From assembly GCA_022574595.1 (NCBI GenBank), contig JACZRS010000001.1:186001-250000 (forward strand): a stretch of DNA of 64,000 bases, given 5' to 3'. The position numbers were made by a program, and so were the translations under genes. The stretch is from Planctomycetota bacterium (GTDB lineage: Bacteria > Planctomycetota > Phycisphaerae > Phycisphaerales > SM1A02). Below, piece by piece: positions 33,170 through 42,734 of this stretch. The notes under the pieces are model-generated. The model saw only the letters and a program-made list of their open reading frames with translations, searched no databases and had not been told where the DNA came from. Every line of letters starts with the position of its first letter. Within the stretch, counting starts at the first letter, position 1.

Positions 33170-33546
33170 TCGTTGCAGCACTATTATCTTGGGTTTTGAC
33201 AGTTCCAACCTCTGCTGTGATTGCGGTTGCAATCTTGTGGTATTGGGTAGCGCTGGATAAGCCAGATGTTCCAGCTAGTCGACGACGAATTCGCCGGGCT
33301 TCAATGATTGTGTTGCTTGTTTCGCTGCCTGTATTTGTTCGAGCGCTTAGTTTTATCAGTCATCAATCCAACCCTAGCCAGTTTGTAATAATCTGGTCGA
33401 TGCTGCTGTTGCTTTTGCTGCTGTTAGTAATTACTGCAATTGCGGATGTTGTAAACACAATGAAGATTCACCAGGAGCAGCAACTTCAGGAGATGGCCAA
33501 GGCGGCTGCGGATATGTTGGCAAAAGCGCGCGAGGATGACCAATGA
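33166..33546 (+). CDS. Small three-helix membrane protein in the LPS operon
   Basis: A 126-residue protein with hydrophobic segments at about 5-27, 47-65 and 75-95, and a charged helical tail (MKIHQEQQLQEMAKAAADML). It overlaps maf by four bases upstream and lpxK by four bases downstream, so its production is tied to lipid A synthesis. No family is recognised. A role in envelope assembly is only inferred from position. Confidence 0.7.
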   Translation: MIVAALLSWVLTVPTSAVIAVAILWYWVALDKPDVPASRRRIRRASMIVLLVSLPVFVRALSFISHQSNPSQFVIIWSMLLLLLLLLVITAIADVVNTMKIHQEQQLQEMAKAAADMLAKAREDDQ

Positions 33547-34553
33547 GTGATCCATTGCCTGGTTACTTGAAACCGCTCACAATTCCTTTATCGGGATTGT
33601 ACTATTTAGCGGTCGCAGTCCGTAACGCACGATTTGATAAAGGTAAGGGCGTGACAAAGTTGTCTCTACCTGTCATATCAGTTGGCAATATTACAACCGG
33701 AGGAACGGGCAAGACTCCGATGGTTATGTGGATCACCCGGTTGCTAGTTGCGAATGGTCATAAGCCGGTAATTGCCATGCGTGGCTATGGTGCAACAGAA
33801 GATCAACAAAGCGATGAGCATGTGTTGTATGAAGAGTACCTAGCTGATGTGCCGGTACTCGCTGATGCAGACCGTATTAAAGTGATAAACTCCTACTTGC
33901 CGACACATCCTGAAATTAGTTGTGTGTTGCTTGATGATGGTTTTCAGCATAGATTTATTGCACGCGATCTTGATCTTGTATTGATCGATGACACTCAAAA
34001 TTCATTCAGTCAGCGATTGCTGCCTGCGGGCCATTTGCGTGAACCGTTAGCAAATCTGAAACGCGCAGATGCAGTAATAGTTACTCGAGCGGATCCTGAA
34101 ATAGAGGATAATGTTGCAGAAATCGAGCTATACCACGGCAAAAAACCCGTAGCTTGGTCGCAACATAAATGGACTGGGCTTGATATATATGACCCTGATC
34201 TCAATTCTAAAGACGTTAATTGGCTTAATGGCAAGGGTATTTTGACCATGCTGGGTGTGGGCAATCCTAAATCTATTTGCCAGCAAATCGAGGCATTCGG
34301 GGCTAAAGTGGCGGTAAACGTACCTGTAAGCGATCATCAAAAGTATTCAAACGCTAATATAAAAAAGGCAAAAGAACTTTGTATTTCTCTGGACGCAATG
34401 CTGGTTACAGCCAAAGATTGGGTCAAGCTCCGAGGATTGATAGATTGTAGAGATTGGCCGGTGCCTGTGGTTGTGCCTCAGCTTGATATTGAGTTTTTCA
34501 AAGGGGAAGAGCAATTGCAAGAGTTGATCCTCAATGCTGCTAGAATCAAGTAA
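33543..34553 (+). CDS. lpxK: Tetraacyldisaccharide 4'-kinase (lipid A synthesis)
   Basis: A 336-residue inner-membrane P-loop kinase of normal length. An amphipathic N-terminal segment (PLSGLYYLAVAVRNARF) is followed by VISVGNITTGGTGKTP, with the Walker A at 48-59, then MRGYG, LLDDGFQHR and LLPAGHLREPLANLKRAD, all diagnostic of LpxK. It phosphorylates the 4' position of the lipid A precursor to give lipid IVA. Its presence shows that this organism makes lipid A. ATGA overlap with the upstream gene; hldE follows after six bases. Confidence 0.95.
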   Translation: MSDPLPGYLKPLTIPLSGLYYLAVAVRNARFDKGKGVTKLSLPVISVGNITTGGTGKTPMVMWITRLLVANGHKPVIAMRGYGATEDQQSDEHVLYEEYLADVPVLADADRIKVINSYLPTHPEISCVLLDDGFQHRFIARDLDLVLIDDTQNSFSQRLLPAGHLREPLANLKRADAVIVTRADPEIEDNVAEIELYHGKKPVAWSQHKWTGLDIYDPDLNSKDVNWLNGKGILTMLGVGNPKSICQQIEAFGAKVAVNVPVSDHQKYSNANIKKAKELCISLDAMLVTAKDWVKLRGLIDCRDWPVPVVVPQLDIEFFKGEEQLQELILNAARIK

Positions 34554-34559
34554 TTAATA

Positions 34560-36059
34560 ATGTCTTCGCTTCTAAGTAATCTCGCTTCATACAAACCCTT
34601 CACCGCAATAGTGGTGGGGGACTTTATGCTGGACCAAAATATATATGGCGCAGCTGAAAGGTTAAGCCCCGATGCGCCTGTACCAATCCTTCATGCGTCG
34701 CGCTTTGAAGATAGGCCGGGCGGGGCAGCGAATGTTGCTTTATGTTTGATTGCTTTAAAAGCTAATGTAAAATGCTTTGGAGTTGTTGGCGATGATCGTG
34801 AAGGGCAAATTCTTAAAGAGCAGCTAACTAGCGAAAAGTGTGATATCAAAGGATTGCTGGAAGATACATCCAGGCCGACAACTGTAAAGCGAAATATGAT
34901 CGGTCTGGCGCAGCATCGACACCCACAAAAGATGTTCCGCTTGGATATGGAATCAACAGAACCGATCAGCGATGAACTAACGAAAGAATTGCTCGCACGT
35001 ATCGAAACACAAATAGATTCCGTTGATGTTGTTTGCCTGGAAGACTACGACAAAGGCGTTTGCACAGAATCGCTTTGCCAGGGAATTATTAAACTTTGCC
35101 GAGCTAAGAATATACCAGTTCTTGTTGATCCTGCATCAATTGTTGATTACACAAAGTATCACAATGCAACTGCAATAACCCCCAATAGGTCCGAAGCTGA
35201 AAAAGCCACTGGCGTTGGTACACCACTTGAAGCATCAAAGATTCACAATGCGGGATTAGCCAAGAAACTAATAAATGATCTTGACTTGGATGCAGTAGTT
35301 GTAACGCTTGATAAACATGGCGCACTATTAGAAGAGCGAGGGCAAGAGCCGATTTTGGTCCCGACCACCGAAAGATCGGTCTACGATGTTACCGGTGCGG
35401 GGGATATGGTTTTAGCCTCCTTAGCCGCAGCAATCGCAAATAATCTGACTTGGTTTGATGCGGTTACATTCGCCAACGCAGCAGCAGGACTTGCAGTTGA
35501 AGTGTTCGGCGTGCAGCCGATCCCATTTGCGCAAGTACAGCGAGAAATACTAAATCAAAGCAAAAAGTTAATTGGCAAAGTACGATCTATGGATGAACTG
35601 CTGATTGAACTTGCGGTACATAGACAGGCCGGCCACAAGATTGTACTTACCAATGGTTGCTTTGATGTTATTCACATCGGGCATTTGCAATATCTTAAAG
35701 AAGCTGGTCAATGTGGTGATGTGCTTGTGGTTGGTGTGAATTCAGATCAGCAGATTAGCAAATTAAAAGGCGAAGGTCGGCCAGTGTTTACCGAACCGGA
35801 GCGCCTTGAAATATTGTCCGAGTTTGAGTCGATTGATTACTTAACCGTTTTCGATGAACCCACGGCTCATGATTTGATACGTCAAATCAAGCCGGACATC
35901 TACGTCAAGGGCGGCGATTACAAGCCGCAGGAGATTGTAGAATTTGAGCTTCTTGAGAAGCAAAAGATTACTGTTCGTGTTCTAGCTCATCGCCCGGGGA
36001 TGGGCTCCACGGAAGTTATCGAGCGTTTTGTCAGTGCGGCCCGCCCTGCGGAGTCGTAA
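34560..36059 (+). CDS. hldE: Bifunctional heptose 7-phosphate kinase / heptose 1-phosphate adenylyltransferase
   Basis: A 499-residue fusion. The N-terminal half (about 1-330) is a PfkB-family sugar kinase (VVGDFMLDQNIYGAAERLSP, RPGGAANVALCL, YDVTGAGDMVLASLA with the catalytic Asp). The C-terminal part (about 345-490) is a nucleotidyltransferase (VLTNGCFDVIHIGHLQYLKE with HxGH, VYVKGGDY-type motif as IYVKGGDY). Together they give ADP-D-glycero-beta-D-manno-heptose after a phosphatase step by GmhB, not seen here; GmhA and HldD are also outside the window. It supplies donor for the upstream GT9 enzyme. Confidence 0.95.
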   Translation: MSSLLSNLASYKPFTAIVVGDFMLDQNIYGAAERLSPDAPVPILHASRFEDRPGGAANVALCLIALKANVKCFGVVGDDREGQILKEQLTSEKCDIKGLLEDTSRPTTVKRNMIGLAQHRHPQKMFRLDMESTEPISDELTKELLARIETQIDSVDVVCLEDYDKGVCTESLCQGIIKLCRAKNIPVLVDPASIVDYTKYHNATAITPNRSEAEKATGVGTPLEASKIHNAGLAKKLINDLDLDAVVVTLDKHGALLEERGQEPILVPTTERSVYDVTGAGDMVLASLAAAIANNLTWFDAVTFANAAAGLAVEVFGVQPIPFAQVQREILNQSKKLIGKVRSMDELLIELAVHRQAGHKIVLTNGCFDVIHIGHLQYLKEAGQCGDVLVVGVNSDQQISKLKGEGRPVFTEPERLEILSEFESIDYLTVFDEPTAHDLIRQIKPDIYVKGGDYKPQEIVEFELLEKQKITVRVLAHRPGMGSTEVIERFVSAARPAES

Positions 36060-36091
36060 TGCCTTCACCCTTACTGATATAGGGCCTGCGC

Positions 36092-36823
36092 ATGCTTCAC
36101 GTTGCTGTATTGTTAAAGCCATATCTTGATGCGGTACTTGACGGACGCAAGACTGTTGAGTGTCGACTGACAATCCAGCCGCGCGTTCCCTATGATGCAA
36201 TTGAACCTGGCGAGCGAATTTATTTTAAGCAATCAGCAGGTCCATACCGTGCCACCGCTCGAGCTGAACACATCATTTTTGAAAACGATCTCACGCCTAA
36301 ACGTGTAGCGCAATTGCAGCTAGATTACAATGATCTTGTTTGTGGCGAGCCACGCTTCTGGAACGCTAAACGCAACAGTCGATTTGCAACATTCATTTGG
36401 CTCAAGGATGTGCAGGCGATCGACACCGGACCAGCATTGCGTCCACTTCAAGGCGTTGCCTGGGTTAGGCTTGATGAAGTGCCCGTATGGAAAACTCCAA
36501 GGCCTGCCAACGATTCATTTCAAACCGAATTAACCCTGGGTAATTTGCAAAATAACTCAATCAATGTAAGAAAGATTGTCGATTGCTTTCCAAAGAATTC
36601 GATCGGCGGACCAACCAAGCTCGAGGCTGCGAATCCTCTAACGCTAATTCTTCATGATGGGCCTACCATCGAGACGGATATCGTGGGTTGTAAAGGAATT
36701 CTCAGATATCGCATTTGGGGAACATGGTTTAAAAAGCATGGAGCAAAGCCAGGCGATCGAATTGTGTTTACTCCAATTGATGAAACGACTTATTTCGTAG
36801 CAATAGCGCGCGGATCGGGCTGA
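36092..36823 (+). CDS. ASCH-domain protein with a second C-terminal domain
   Basis: A 243-residue protein. The N-terminal part contains LLKPYLDAVLDGRKTVECRL and EPGERIYFKQSAGPYRATAR, as in ASCH domains, a PUA-like fold that binds nucleic acid or modified nucleosides. The C-terminal 80 residues (TIETDIVGCKGILRYRIWG, then KKHGAKPGDRIVFTPIDETT) resemble small beta-barrel DNA-binding folds such as the EcoRII N-terminal/B3 type, which is a tentative reading. It starts 32 bp after hldE on the same strand and may be read with it. Confidence 0.7.
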   Translation: MLHVAVLLKPYLDAVLDGRKTVECRLTIQPRVPYDAIEPGERIYFKQSAGPYRATARAEHIIFENDLTPKRVAQLQLDYNDLVCGEPRFWNAKRNSRFATFIWLKDVQAIDTGPALRPLQGVAWVRLDEVPVWKTPRPANDSFQTELTLGNLQNNSINVRKIVDCFPKNSIGGPTKLEAANPLTLILHDGPTIETDIVGCKGILRYRIWGTWFKKHGAKPGDRIVFTPIDETTYFVAIARGSG

Positions 36824-36845
36824 AAACTCTGCCTACAATCTCGGC

Positions 36846-38084
36846 ATGAAATTTCGAGCATACAACGAAAACAGCGACAAGGCAGCAGCACACCGCATCT
36901 GGTATGAGTGTGGCTGGCTAAGAGAAGATGATACTGCAATGCTGGACACCTTCTTAAGTTGCACGCGCTCTCTTGTGGCACTGATTGATGATGAGCCGGA
37001 GTGTCTTGTGCAGACAGCTATGGGTACGGTTCGCTACCTGAAGGAAAATCTGCCTTGGGCCTGTGTTTTATCTGTTACCACTAGCAGAATTGCACGCAAA
37101 AAATCGTTCGCACTAAAACTTACCGTACAAGCAATCGCTGCGGATGTTGCGGAGGGTGCGATTGTCGCCGGCCTGGGAATGTTCGAGCAAGGCTATTACG
37201 ACCAGCTCGGCTTCGGTTCAGGTGGATACGTAAGAATGTTCGGCATCAATCCCGCAAAGCTAAAAGTCAAAGGCGCTTCCAGAGTTCCTAAACGCTTGAC
37301 CAAAGATGATTATGAAGCAATGGCTGCCAATCGTGTACGCTGCGCTACTTACCATGGCTCGGTAACTGCCGACTCACCACTAATTACTAGAGCTGCCATT
37401 GAAGAAGGTAGGAAAAGTGATTTTGGGCTAGGATTTACAGATGGGCCAAATGGTGAACTAACTCATCACCTATGGATGTATTTACGCGGAAAAATCGAGC
37501 ATGGACCTTATACCGTTGGATGGATGGCTTGGGAGACACGCGAGCAATTTCTTGAATTGTTAGGCCTAATAAAGAATCTCTCCGATCAAGTGCATCTGGT
37601 ATGGGTGCGTGAAACGCACAGCTTGCAATTGCAGGATCTCATAGAAAAGCCGTTTCAAAATAGGATGCTAACTGCAAATTCAGACTTTGATTGCAGAATG
37701 AGAGCTTGTGCGTTTTGGCAAATGCGAATTTGCGATTTGTCGAAGTGCTTGGAACAAACACATCTTAATTGTAGTTCGGACTTAAAGTTTAATTTGAAGC
37801 TCAGCGATCCTATCGAAAAACATCTGTCAAGTGATGCGCCTTGGCACGGAGTCGCAGGCGAGTATGTAGTAACGCTAGGCAAATCATCCGGCTGTGAGGC
37901 TGGTAGTGATGCAAGTTTGCCTACACTTAACGCATCAGTCGGAGCGTTTACCCGTCTATGGCTAGGCGTACGTCCCGCTACCGCACTCAACATTACCGAC
38001 GATCTTGAAGGTCCACAAGCATTACTTGAACAACTCGATGAGACAGTGCGCTTACCAGAACCCGAAACAGGCTGTGATTTCTAG
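36846..38084 (+). CDS. Eis-like GNAT N-acetyltransferase with SCP2-type C-terminus
   Basis: A 412-residue protein close to the length of Eis enzymes. The acetyl-CoA-binding region is LPWACVLSVTTSRIARKKSF and LKLTVQAIAADVAEGAIVAG, and LGMFEQGYYDQLGFGSGGYV is the strongly conserved Eis-like motif. A second degenerate GNAT domain and a sterol-carrier-like C-terminal domain (DPIEKHLSSDAPWHGVAGEY) follow. Such enzymes acetylate amines of proteins or small molecules, including aminoglycosides in some bacteria; the substrate here is unknown. Confidence 0.82.
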   Translation: MKFRAYNENSDKAAAHRIWYECGWLREDDTAMLDTFLSCTRSLVALIDDEPECLVQTAMGTVRYLKENLPWACVLSVTTSRIARKKSFALKLTVQAIAADVAEGAIVAGLGMFEQGYYDQLGFGSGGYVRMFGINPAKLKVKGASRVPKRLTKDDYEAMAANRVRCATYHGSVTADSPLITRAAIEEGRKSDFGLGFTDGPNGELTHHLWMYLRGKIEHGPYTVGWMAWETREQFLELLGLIKNLSDQVHLVWVRETHSLQLQDLIEKPFQNRMLTANSDFDCRMRACAFWQMRICDLSKCLEQTHLNCSSDLKFNLKLSDPIEKHLSSDAPWHGVAGEYVVTLGKSSGCEAGSDASLPTLNASVGAFTRLWLGVRPATALNITDDLEGPQALLEQLDETVRLPEPETGCDF

Positions 38085-38162
38085 AATTCCCATAATATTG
38101 TGCTCGCCTCGGTGAATATCAGAGAGTAGATTAAATGCAGCGTTACATCAAGGAGAGATCAA

Positions 38163-40463
38163 ATGCCCATACCAACGCGATCTTTTCGTTATTTCGTTCA
38201 ATTGATCATTAGTCTATCGCTAGCGATTTGTAGCGAAAATCTCTCAGCGGCCGAGCCGCCTGATGATCTTTCGCGCCTCTTGATCGATCTGCAAACAGCG
38301 GTACGTGAAACGAATTCCGAGGCAAAGATGATGGCAGCATTCAAGCTTGCTGATCTCGGCGATCGGCGCGCCATACCTGATCTCATTGGTATTATGGATG
38401 CTGATAATTCGGATGACACGATCTATGTGATTGGCCACATGTCACTTGCTCCATTGACCGGGATCCGCTTTGACTACACACATCACGGTCCTTGGTGGCG
38501 TAAATGGTGGAATACGAATTCCACGAATTATGACGAAAATGTTCGCGGCCAACCAATCCCTGATCTACCCAAGACCGAGCGCGGCAAAGCGTTTGCGGCC
38601 AATCCGCCCGATCCCGCTTCTATAGTCCTTGAACCGACCCTCGATGATTTGCTCAAACGTCTTGAGCAAGATGTTCATCAGGGTGATGAATTGCGCATCT
38701 CTCTAACTGCAAGTTGGATTGCAGAATATGAGGATCCGCACACAATTCCCGTGCTTATCAGCATTATCGATGCAGATAATTCTAAGCAGTCGATCAACAA
38801 CATCGGGCGTTTTGGGCTCGGGCCACTTACAGGCGTACGTCTGGACTACTCGCATCATGGTCCGTGGTGGCGAAAATGGTGGAAAGTGAATGCTGCGCTC
38901 TTTGACGAAGATGTTCGAAATCACCCGATCCTCGATCTGCCAAAGACGGAACACGGCAAAGAGTTTGCTTTAAATCCGCCTGATCCCGATTCGATCATTC
39001 TTGAGCCAACCCTTGATGACTTGCTCGCAAGGCTTGAGCACAATGTTCTTAAGGAAGATGGGTCACAGACCTCTCTGATTTCGCGGCTGATTGCAGAATT
39101 TGAGGATCCGCACGCAATTCCCGAGCTTATCAGCATTATTGATGCAGATAATTCTCAGCATACGATCTACAGAATCGGGCATTTTGGGCTCGGGCCACTT
39201 ACTGGCGTACGTTATGACTACTCGCATCATGGTTTGTGGTGGCGAAAATGGTGGATGGCGAATGCAGAGAGCTTTGATGAAGATGTTCGAAATCAACCGA
39301 TCCTCGATCTGCCAAAGACGGAACACGGTAAGGCATTTGCAACCAATCCGCCTGACCCCGATTCAATTATTCTTGAGCCGACCCTCGATGATTTGATGGC
39401 ACGTTTGGAACAAAACGTGAGCGATGGAGATATCGGAAGGATCGACACTACTGCAACTTGGATTGCGGAGTTTGAGAATCCTCGTGCTATCCCGATTCTG
39501 ATCGACCTCATAACAAGCGACAAAACCCATAACACATTCTACTGGATCGGGTGGTTTGGCTTGGGGCAGATCACAGGGATTCAATGGGATAAAACGCATG
39601 ATGGGCAATGGTGGCAGAAATGGTGGGAAGAAAATCGTGAAGAAGTCGAAATTAGAATTGCAGACGCTCGAAAAAAAGAACCGCCAAGCGGGAACTTGCG
39701 TGTTGTCAATCACGAACGGCCGCTCATACACGCTGAGGATGTTGTAGATATCCCAGCCGATGATCGACGCGCTCAAGACGATCCTTACAAGCGCTACATT
39801 CTCATTGGTGGTAGAGGTGATAAGCCCGCGCCGCCGGAGGGTTACAAGGTTCTGTTCGTCCTGCCCGGTGGGTCCGGTTCGCCCGATTTTCACCCGTTCA
39901 TAAAGCGCATCTATCGGCATGTCCTCTCCGATGAATACCTGCTTGTGCAAATAGTTGCACCAGAGTGGGATAGGCAGCAAGCACAAAACCAAGTTTGGCC
40001 GACCACTACAAATCCCCATCGGAGCATGAAATTTAGTACTGAGCAGTTCATCGATGCAGTCCTGGATGAGATCGACAAGGAATACGCAATAGACAAAAGG
40101 CATATCTTTATGCTAGCGTGGTCTTCAAGCGGACCTCCGACCTATGCTTTTGCGTTGCAGCAGAATACTCGCATGACGGGCGCGTTTGTTGCTATGTCTG
40201 TGTTTAAACCCGAGACGCTTCCGCCAATCGAGAATGCCAACGGTCTTGCGTTTTATATTCTTCACTCCCCGCAGGATTTCATTCCGATCAAATACGCTGA
40301 AGCAGCTCGTGATCAGTTGCGTGCATCAGGTGCGACTACCAAGTTGGCCACTTATGATGGTGGGCACGGTTGGCGTGGTGGTGTTTATCAGAAACTTCGA
40401 GACGGAATTCGTTGGCTGGAACAACAAGTTGCAGTCAAAGTCAATACTCAAGATGGCAGCTAG
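38163..40463 (+). CDS. Exported esterase with four tandem WWRKWW repeats
   Basis: A 766-residue protein with a signal peptide (about 1-29). Residues about 33-500 are four copies of a 124-residue unit (HEAT-like helices, then LTGVRLDYSHHGPWWRKWW and DLPKTEHGKEFALNPPDPDS). The unit EPTLDDL recurs at bases 38631, 39003 and 39375, exactly 372 apart. The C-terminal 220 residues form an alpha/beta-hydrolase: WSSSG with Ser655 as nucleophile, Asp705 in HSPQDF and His735 in GGHGW. This resembles PHB-depolymerase/feruloyl-esterase type enzymes. Substrate unknown. AAGGAGAG precedes the ATG. Confidence 0.82.
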   Translation: MPIPTRSFRYFVQLIISLSLAICSENLSAAEPPDDLSRLLIDLQTAVRETNSEAKMMAAFKLADLGDRRAIPDLIGIMDADNSDDTIYVIGHMSLAPLTGIRFDYTHHGPWWRKWWNTNSTNYDENVRGQPIPDLPKTERGKAFAANPPDPASIVLEPTLDDLLKRLEQDVHQGDELRISLTASWIAEYEDPHTIPVLISIIDADNSKQSINNIGRFGLGPLTGVRLDYSHHGPWWRKWWKVNAALFDEDVRNHPILDLPKTEHGKEFALNPPDPDSIILEPTLDDLLARLEHNVLKEDGSQTSLISRLIAEFEDPHAIPELISIIDADNSQHTIYRIGHFGLGPLTGVRYDYSHHGLWWRKWWMANAESFDEDVRNQPILDLPKTEHGKAFATNPPDPDSIILEPTLDDLMARLEQNVSDGDIGRIDTTATWIAEFENPRAIPILIDLITSDKTHNTFYWIGWFGLGQITGIQWDKTHDGQWWQKWWEENREEVEIRIADARKKEPPSGNLRVVNHERPLIHAEDVVDIPADDRRAQDDPYKRYILIGGRGDKPAPPEGYKVLFVLPGGSGSPDFHPFIKRIYRHVLSDEYLLVQIVAPEWDRQQAQNQVWPTTTNPHRSMKFSTEQFIDAVLDEIDKEYAIDKRHIFMLAWSSSGPPTYAFALQQNTRMTGAFVAMSVFKPETLPPIENANGLAFYILHSPQDFIPIKYAEAARDQLRASGATTKLATYDGGHGWRGGVYQKLRDGIRWLEQQVAVKVNTQDGS

Positions 40464-40465
40464 CC

Positions 40466-41680
40466 CTATACCTTCATGGCTTTTTCGACCGCTGCTATTG
40501 TCTTGGGGATTTTAGTTGACAGGTTCTTGCAGCCGTCTTTAGTAACGAGAATGTTGTCTTCAATACGCACACCGATTTTTTCCTTTGGGATATAAATGCC
40601 TGGCTCGATTGTTATTACCGCACCTGTTTTTAATGGGCTATCGGGGGTTATATCGTGGGTTTCGAGCCCTAGGTGATGGCCTATGCCGTGGATGTAATAG
40701 TCGCCGAAGCCTGCTTTGTTGATAATGTCGCGTGCAGCTTTATCAATCTTAGCAAAGGTTGCACCTGCTTTAACCGCTTTTATAGCAGCTAGCTCAGCTT
40801 TGAGAACTATTTCGTATATCTCGCGTTGTCGGTTGTTGAACTTGCCGTTTGCGGGGACGGTTCGTGTAATATCAGCTCCATAACCACCAAAGCTTGCGCC
40901 TGAATCGATGCATATCAGATCACCCTTTGTTATTTCTTGATCGTTTGCTTGATAGTGCAGAACGGTACTATTAATTCCCGAGCCACAAATTGAACCATAC
41001 GCTGGGCCACGTGAACCATTTGTGCGGTAACCATGTTCGAGCAGTTCCTGCACAGCAAATTCGTTTATGCCAGGCTTAACGCCTTTGAACATCGCAGTGT
41101 AGCCTACAGCTGTAATATCAATCGCACGTTGAATCAATGCGATTTCGTTTTTAGATTTCACCGCACGCATTTTTGCGACTGCTTCGGTTTGATCATCAAT
41201 CTTCACCCCCGGAATTCGCTCGGCGACTTTACGGAATACTTCTAAATCAGGCGAGATCGGCTGATCGAAGTTTGCTAATGGATGCAAGCATGCCACACGC
41301 CTTGAGCGCTTAGCCGCATCGTTTAGCCAGCGTCCAAGTGCATCAACTCTAAAAATCGTATTGATGCCGATCTTATCGCGAAGCTGCTTGTTGATTTCTA
41401 ATCGATAACCATCCCATTTTTCAACTTCGCGGTTTAGTGGCTCAAGTAAGAGCATCACTTGCCGTGAGGTTATTTTGTTTGTTGGATCTAGCAGCAATAT
41501 AGCGCCTGGTTCATCCACGATGCCCGTAAAATATTCAAAGTGTGGATGAGGACGAAAGCTATCGTGAAGCGGATCCGCTGGTTTTCCTGCAAAGATTAGG
41601 CCGACTGTACCTTTAAGGGTTGCAATTAACTTTGTCCGCCTTGATGCGTATTCAGAAAGTGGGATGCGATCAATGGGCAT
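40466..41680 (-). CDS. pepP: Xaa-Pro aminopeptidase (M24B, aminopeptidase P type)
   Basis: A 404-residue metallopeptidase. The N-terminal domain starts MPIDRIPLSEYASRR and contains FRPHPHFEYFTGI. The pita-bread catalytic domain shows all five metal ligands: ICIDSGASFGGYGADITR (two Asp), HGIGHHLGLETHD (His), ITIEPGIYIP (Glu) and VRIEDNILVT (Glu). It removes N-terminal residues preceding proline. It converges with the esterase gene with only two bases between the stops. Confidence 0.92.
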   Translation of the reverse strand: MPIDRIPLSEYASRRTKLIATLKGTVGLIFAGKPADPLHDSFRPHPHFEYFTGIVDEPGAILLLDPTNKITSRQVMLLLEPLNREVEKWDGYRLEINKQLRDKIGINTIFRVDALGRWLNDAAKRSRRVACLHPLANFDQPISPDLEVFRKVAERIPGVKIDDQTEAVAKMRAVKSKNEIALIQRAIDITAVGYTAMFKGVKPGINEFAVQELLEHGYRTNGSRGPAYGSICGSGINSTVLHYQANDQEITKGDLICIDSGASFGGYGADITRTVPANGKFNNRQREIYEIVLKAELAAIKAVKAGATFAKIDKAARDIINKAGFGDYYIHGIGHHLGLETHDITPDSPLKTGAVITIEPGIYIPKEKIGVRIEDNILVTKDGCKNLSTKIPKTIAAVEKAMKV

Positions 41681-41728
41681 TGATATTTCCTTGTCAGTTT
41701 CTAATTAGCGCTTAGTGTACGAGAAGAA

Positions 41729-41745
41729 CGCGACCAACGGTCGCG
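41729..41745 (-). terminator. Hairpin after the 2-hydroxyacid dehydrogenase gene
   Basis: CGCGACC and GGTCGCG pair perfectly around AAC. On the minus strand a pyrimidine run TTCTTCTC follows, so it may terminate the dehydrogenase transcript nine bases after its stop. Confidence 0.5.
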
Positions 41746-41753
41746 GCTTTATG

Positions 41754-42728
41754 CTAACTTTTATATTCAAACGGCACGGGTTTACCTGTTAAAGCTGCGA
41801 TCACGTTATCAACCGCAATTTGTGTCATCCAATTACGATCTTCATCAGTAGAACTTGCCCAATGTGGATATAAAAAGGCATTATCCGCTTCGACTAATCC
41901 CGGGTGTATTAATGGTTCGTTTTCAAACACATCAAGGCCGGCTGCGAATATCGCTTTACTTTGCAATGCTTTGACCAATGCCTCTTCATCCACAACAGCT
42001 CCACGTGCAGTATTAACTAGAACAGCGGTAGACTTCATCATCGCTAATCGATCTGCGTTTATTAGATGATGCGTTTCATCTGTAAGCGGACAATTTATTG
42101 ATACAAAATCCGTTTCTCTTAAACCATCTTCAAGCGAAACACGAATAGCATTGATTGGCTGCCCTTCAATGTCAGGATGTTGCGACCTTGCGTAATAAAG
42201 TATTCGCATATCCCATCCCAATGCCCGCCTAGCGACTGCACTACCAATTCGCCCCGGACCTATGATTAGTAGCGTTTTGCCAATAATTCTCTTGCCGGGC
42301 GGATCTAATGGGCGAACGCCTTTCCAGTTTCCACTTCGCGCTAAGTCCAGTCCTTGGCGCGCTCTTCTTGCAGCTGCTAGAAGTAGTAGCCAAGCAGCAT
42401 CTGCGGTCGGTTCCGTTACCGGATCGGGGGTATTACCAACAATAATCCCTCGCCTTGCTGCTTCAGCAAGATCAACATTGTCCACACCTACCGCATAGTT
42501 GCTGACAATAACTAGCTGCTCACCCGCAGCATCGAAAAACTCCGCATTGATATTTGTATCAAAGGGCGTATCGATAACCCCATGCGCACCAACTACAGCT
42601 TCAAGCAATTCACTTCGCGTTAACCCAACATCTTGCGGGTTAACCCAAACGTTATCAAAGCCTGCTTGGGAGAATTTATCGACCGGATCGCCCGGCAGGG
42701 GTCTTGTAATTACGATTCGCTTTGACAT
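41754..42728 (-). CDS. D-isomer-specific 2-hydroxyacid dehydrogenase
   Basis: A 324-residue NAD(P)-dependent dehydrogenase. The cofactor motif is LLIIGPGRIGSAVARRALG. The catalytic set is present: Arg in VNTARGAVVDEEAL, Glu in DVFENEPLIHPGL, and His in YPHWASST. The closest function by motif is glyoxylate/hydroxypyruvate reductase, but 3-phosphoglycerate, lactate or others are possible. It lies seven bases downstream of the next gene on the same strand, so the two form one unit. Confidence 0.9.
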   Translation of the reverse strand: MSKRIVITRPLPGDPVDKFSQAGFDNVWVNPQDVGLTRSELLEAVVGAHGVIDTPFDTNINAEFFDAAGEQLVIVSNYAVGVDNVDLAEAARRGIIVGNTPDPVTEPTADAAWLLLLAAARRARQGLDLARSGNWKGVRPLDPPGKRIIGKTLLIIGPGRIGSAVARRALGWDMRILYYARSQHPDIEGQPINAIRVSLEDGLRETDFVSINCPLTDETHHLINADRLAMMKSTAVLVNTARGAVVDEEALVKALQSKAIFAAGLDVFENEPLIHPGLVEADNAFLYPHWASSTDEDRNWMTQIAVDNVIAALTGKPVPFEYKS

Positions 42729-42734
42729 TGCAAC

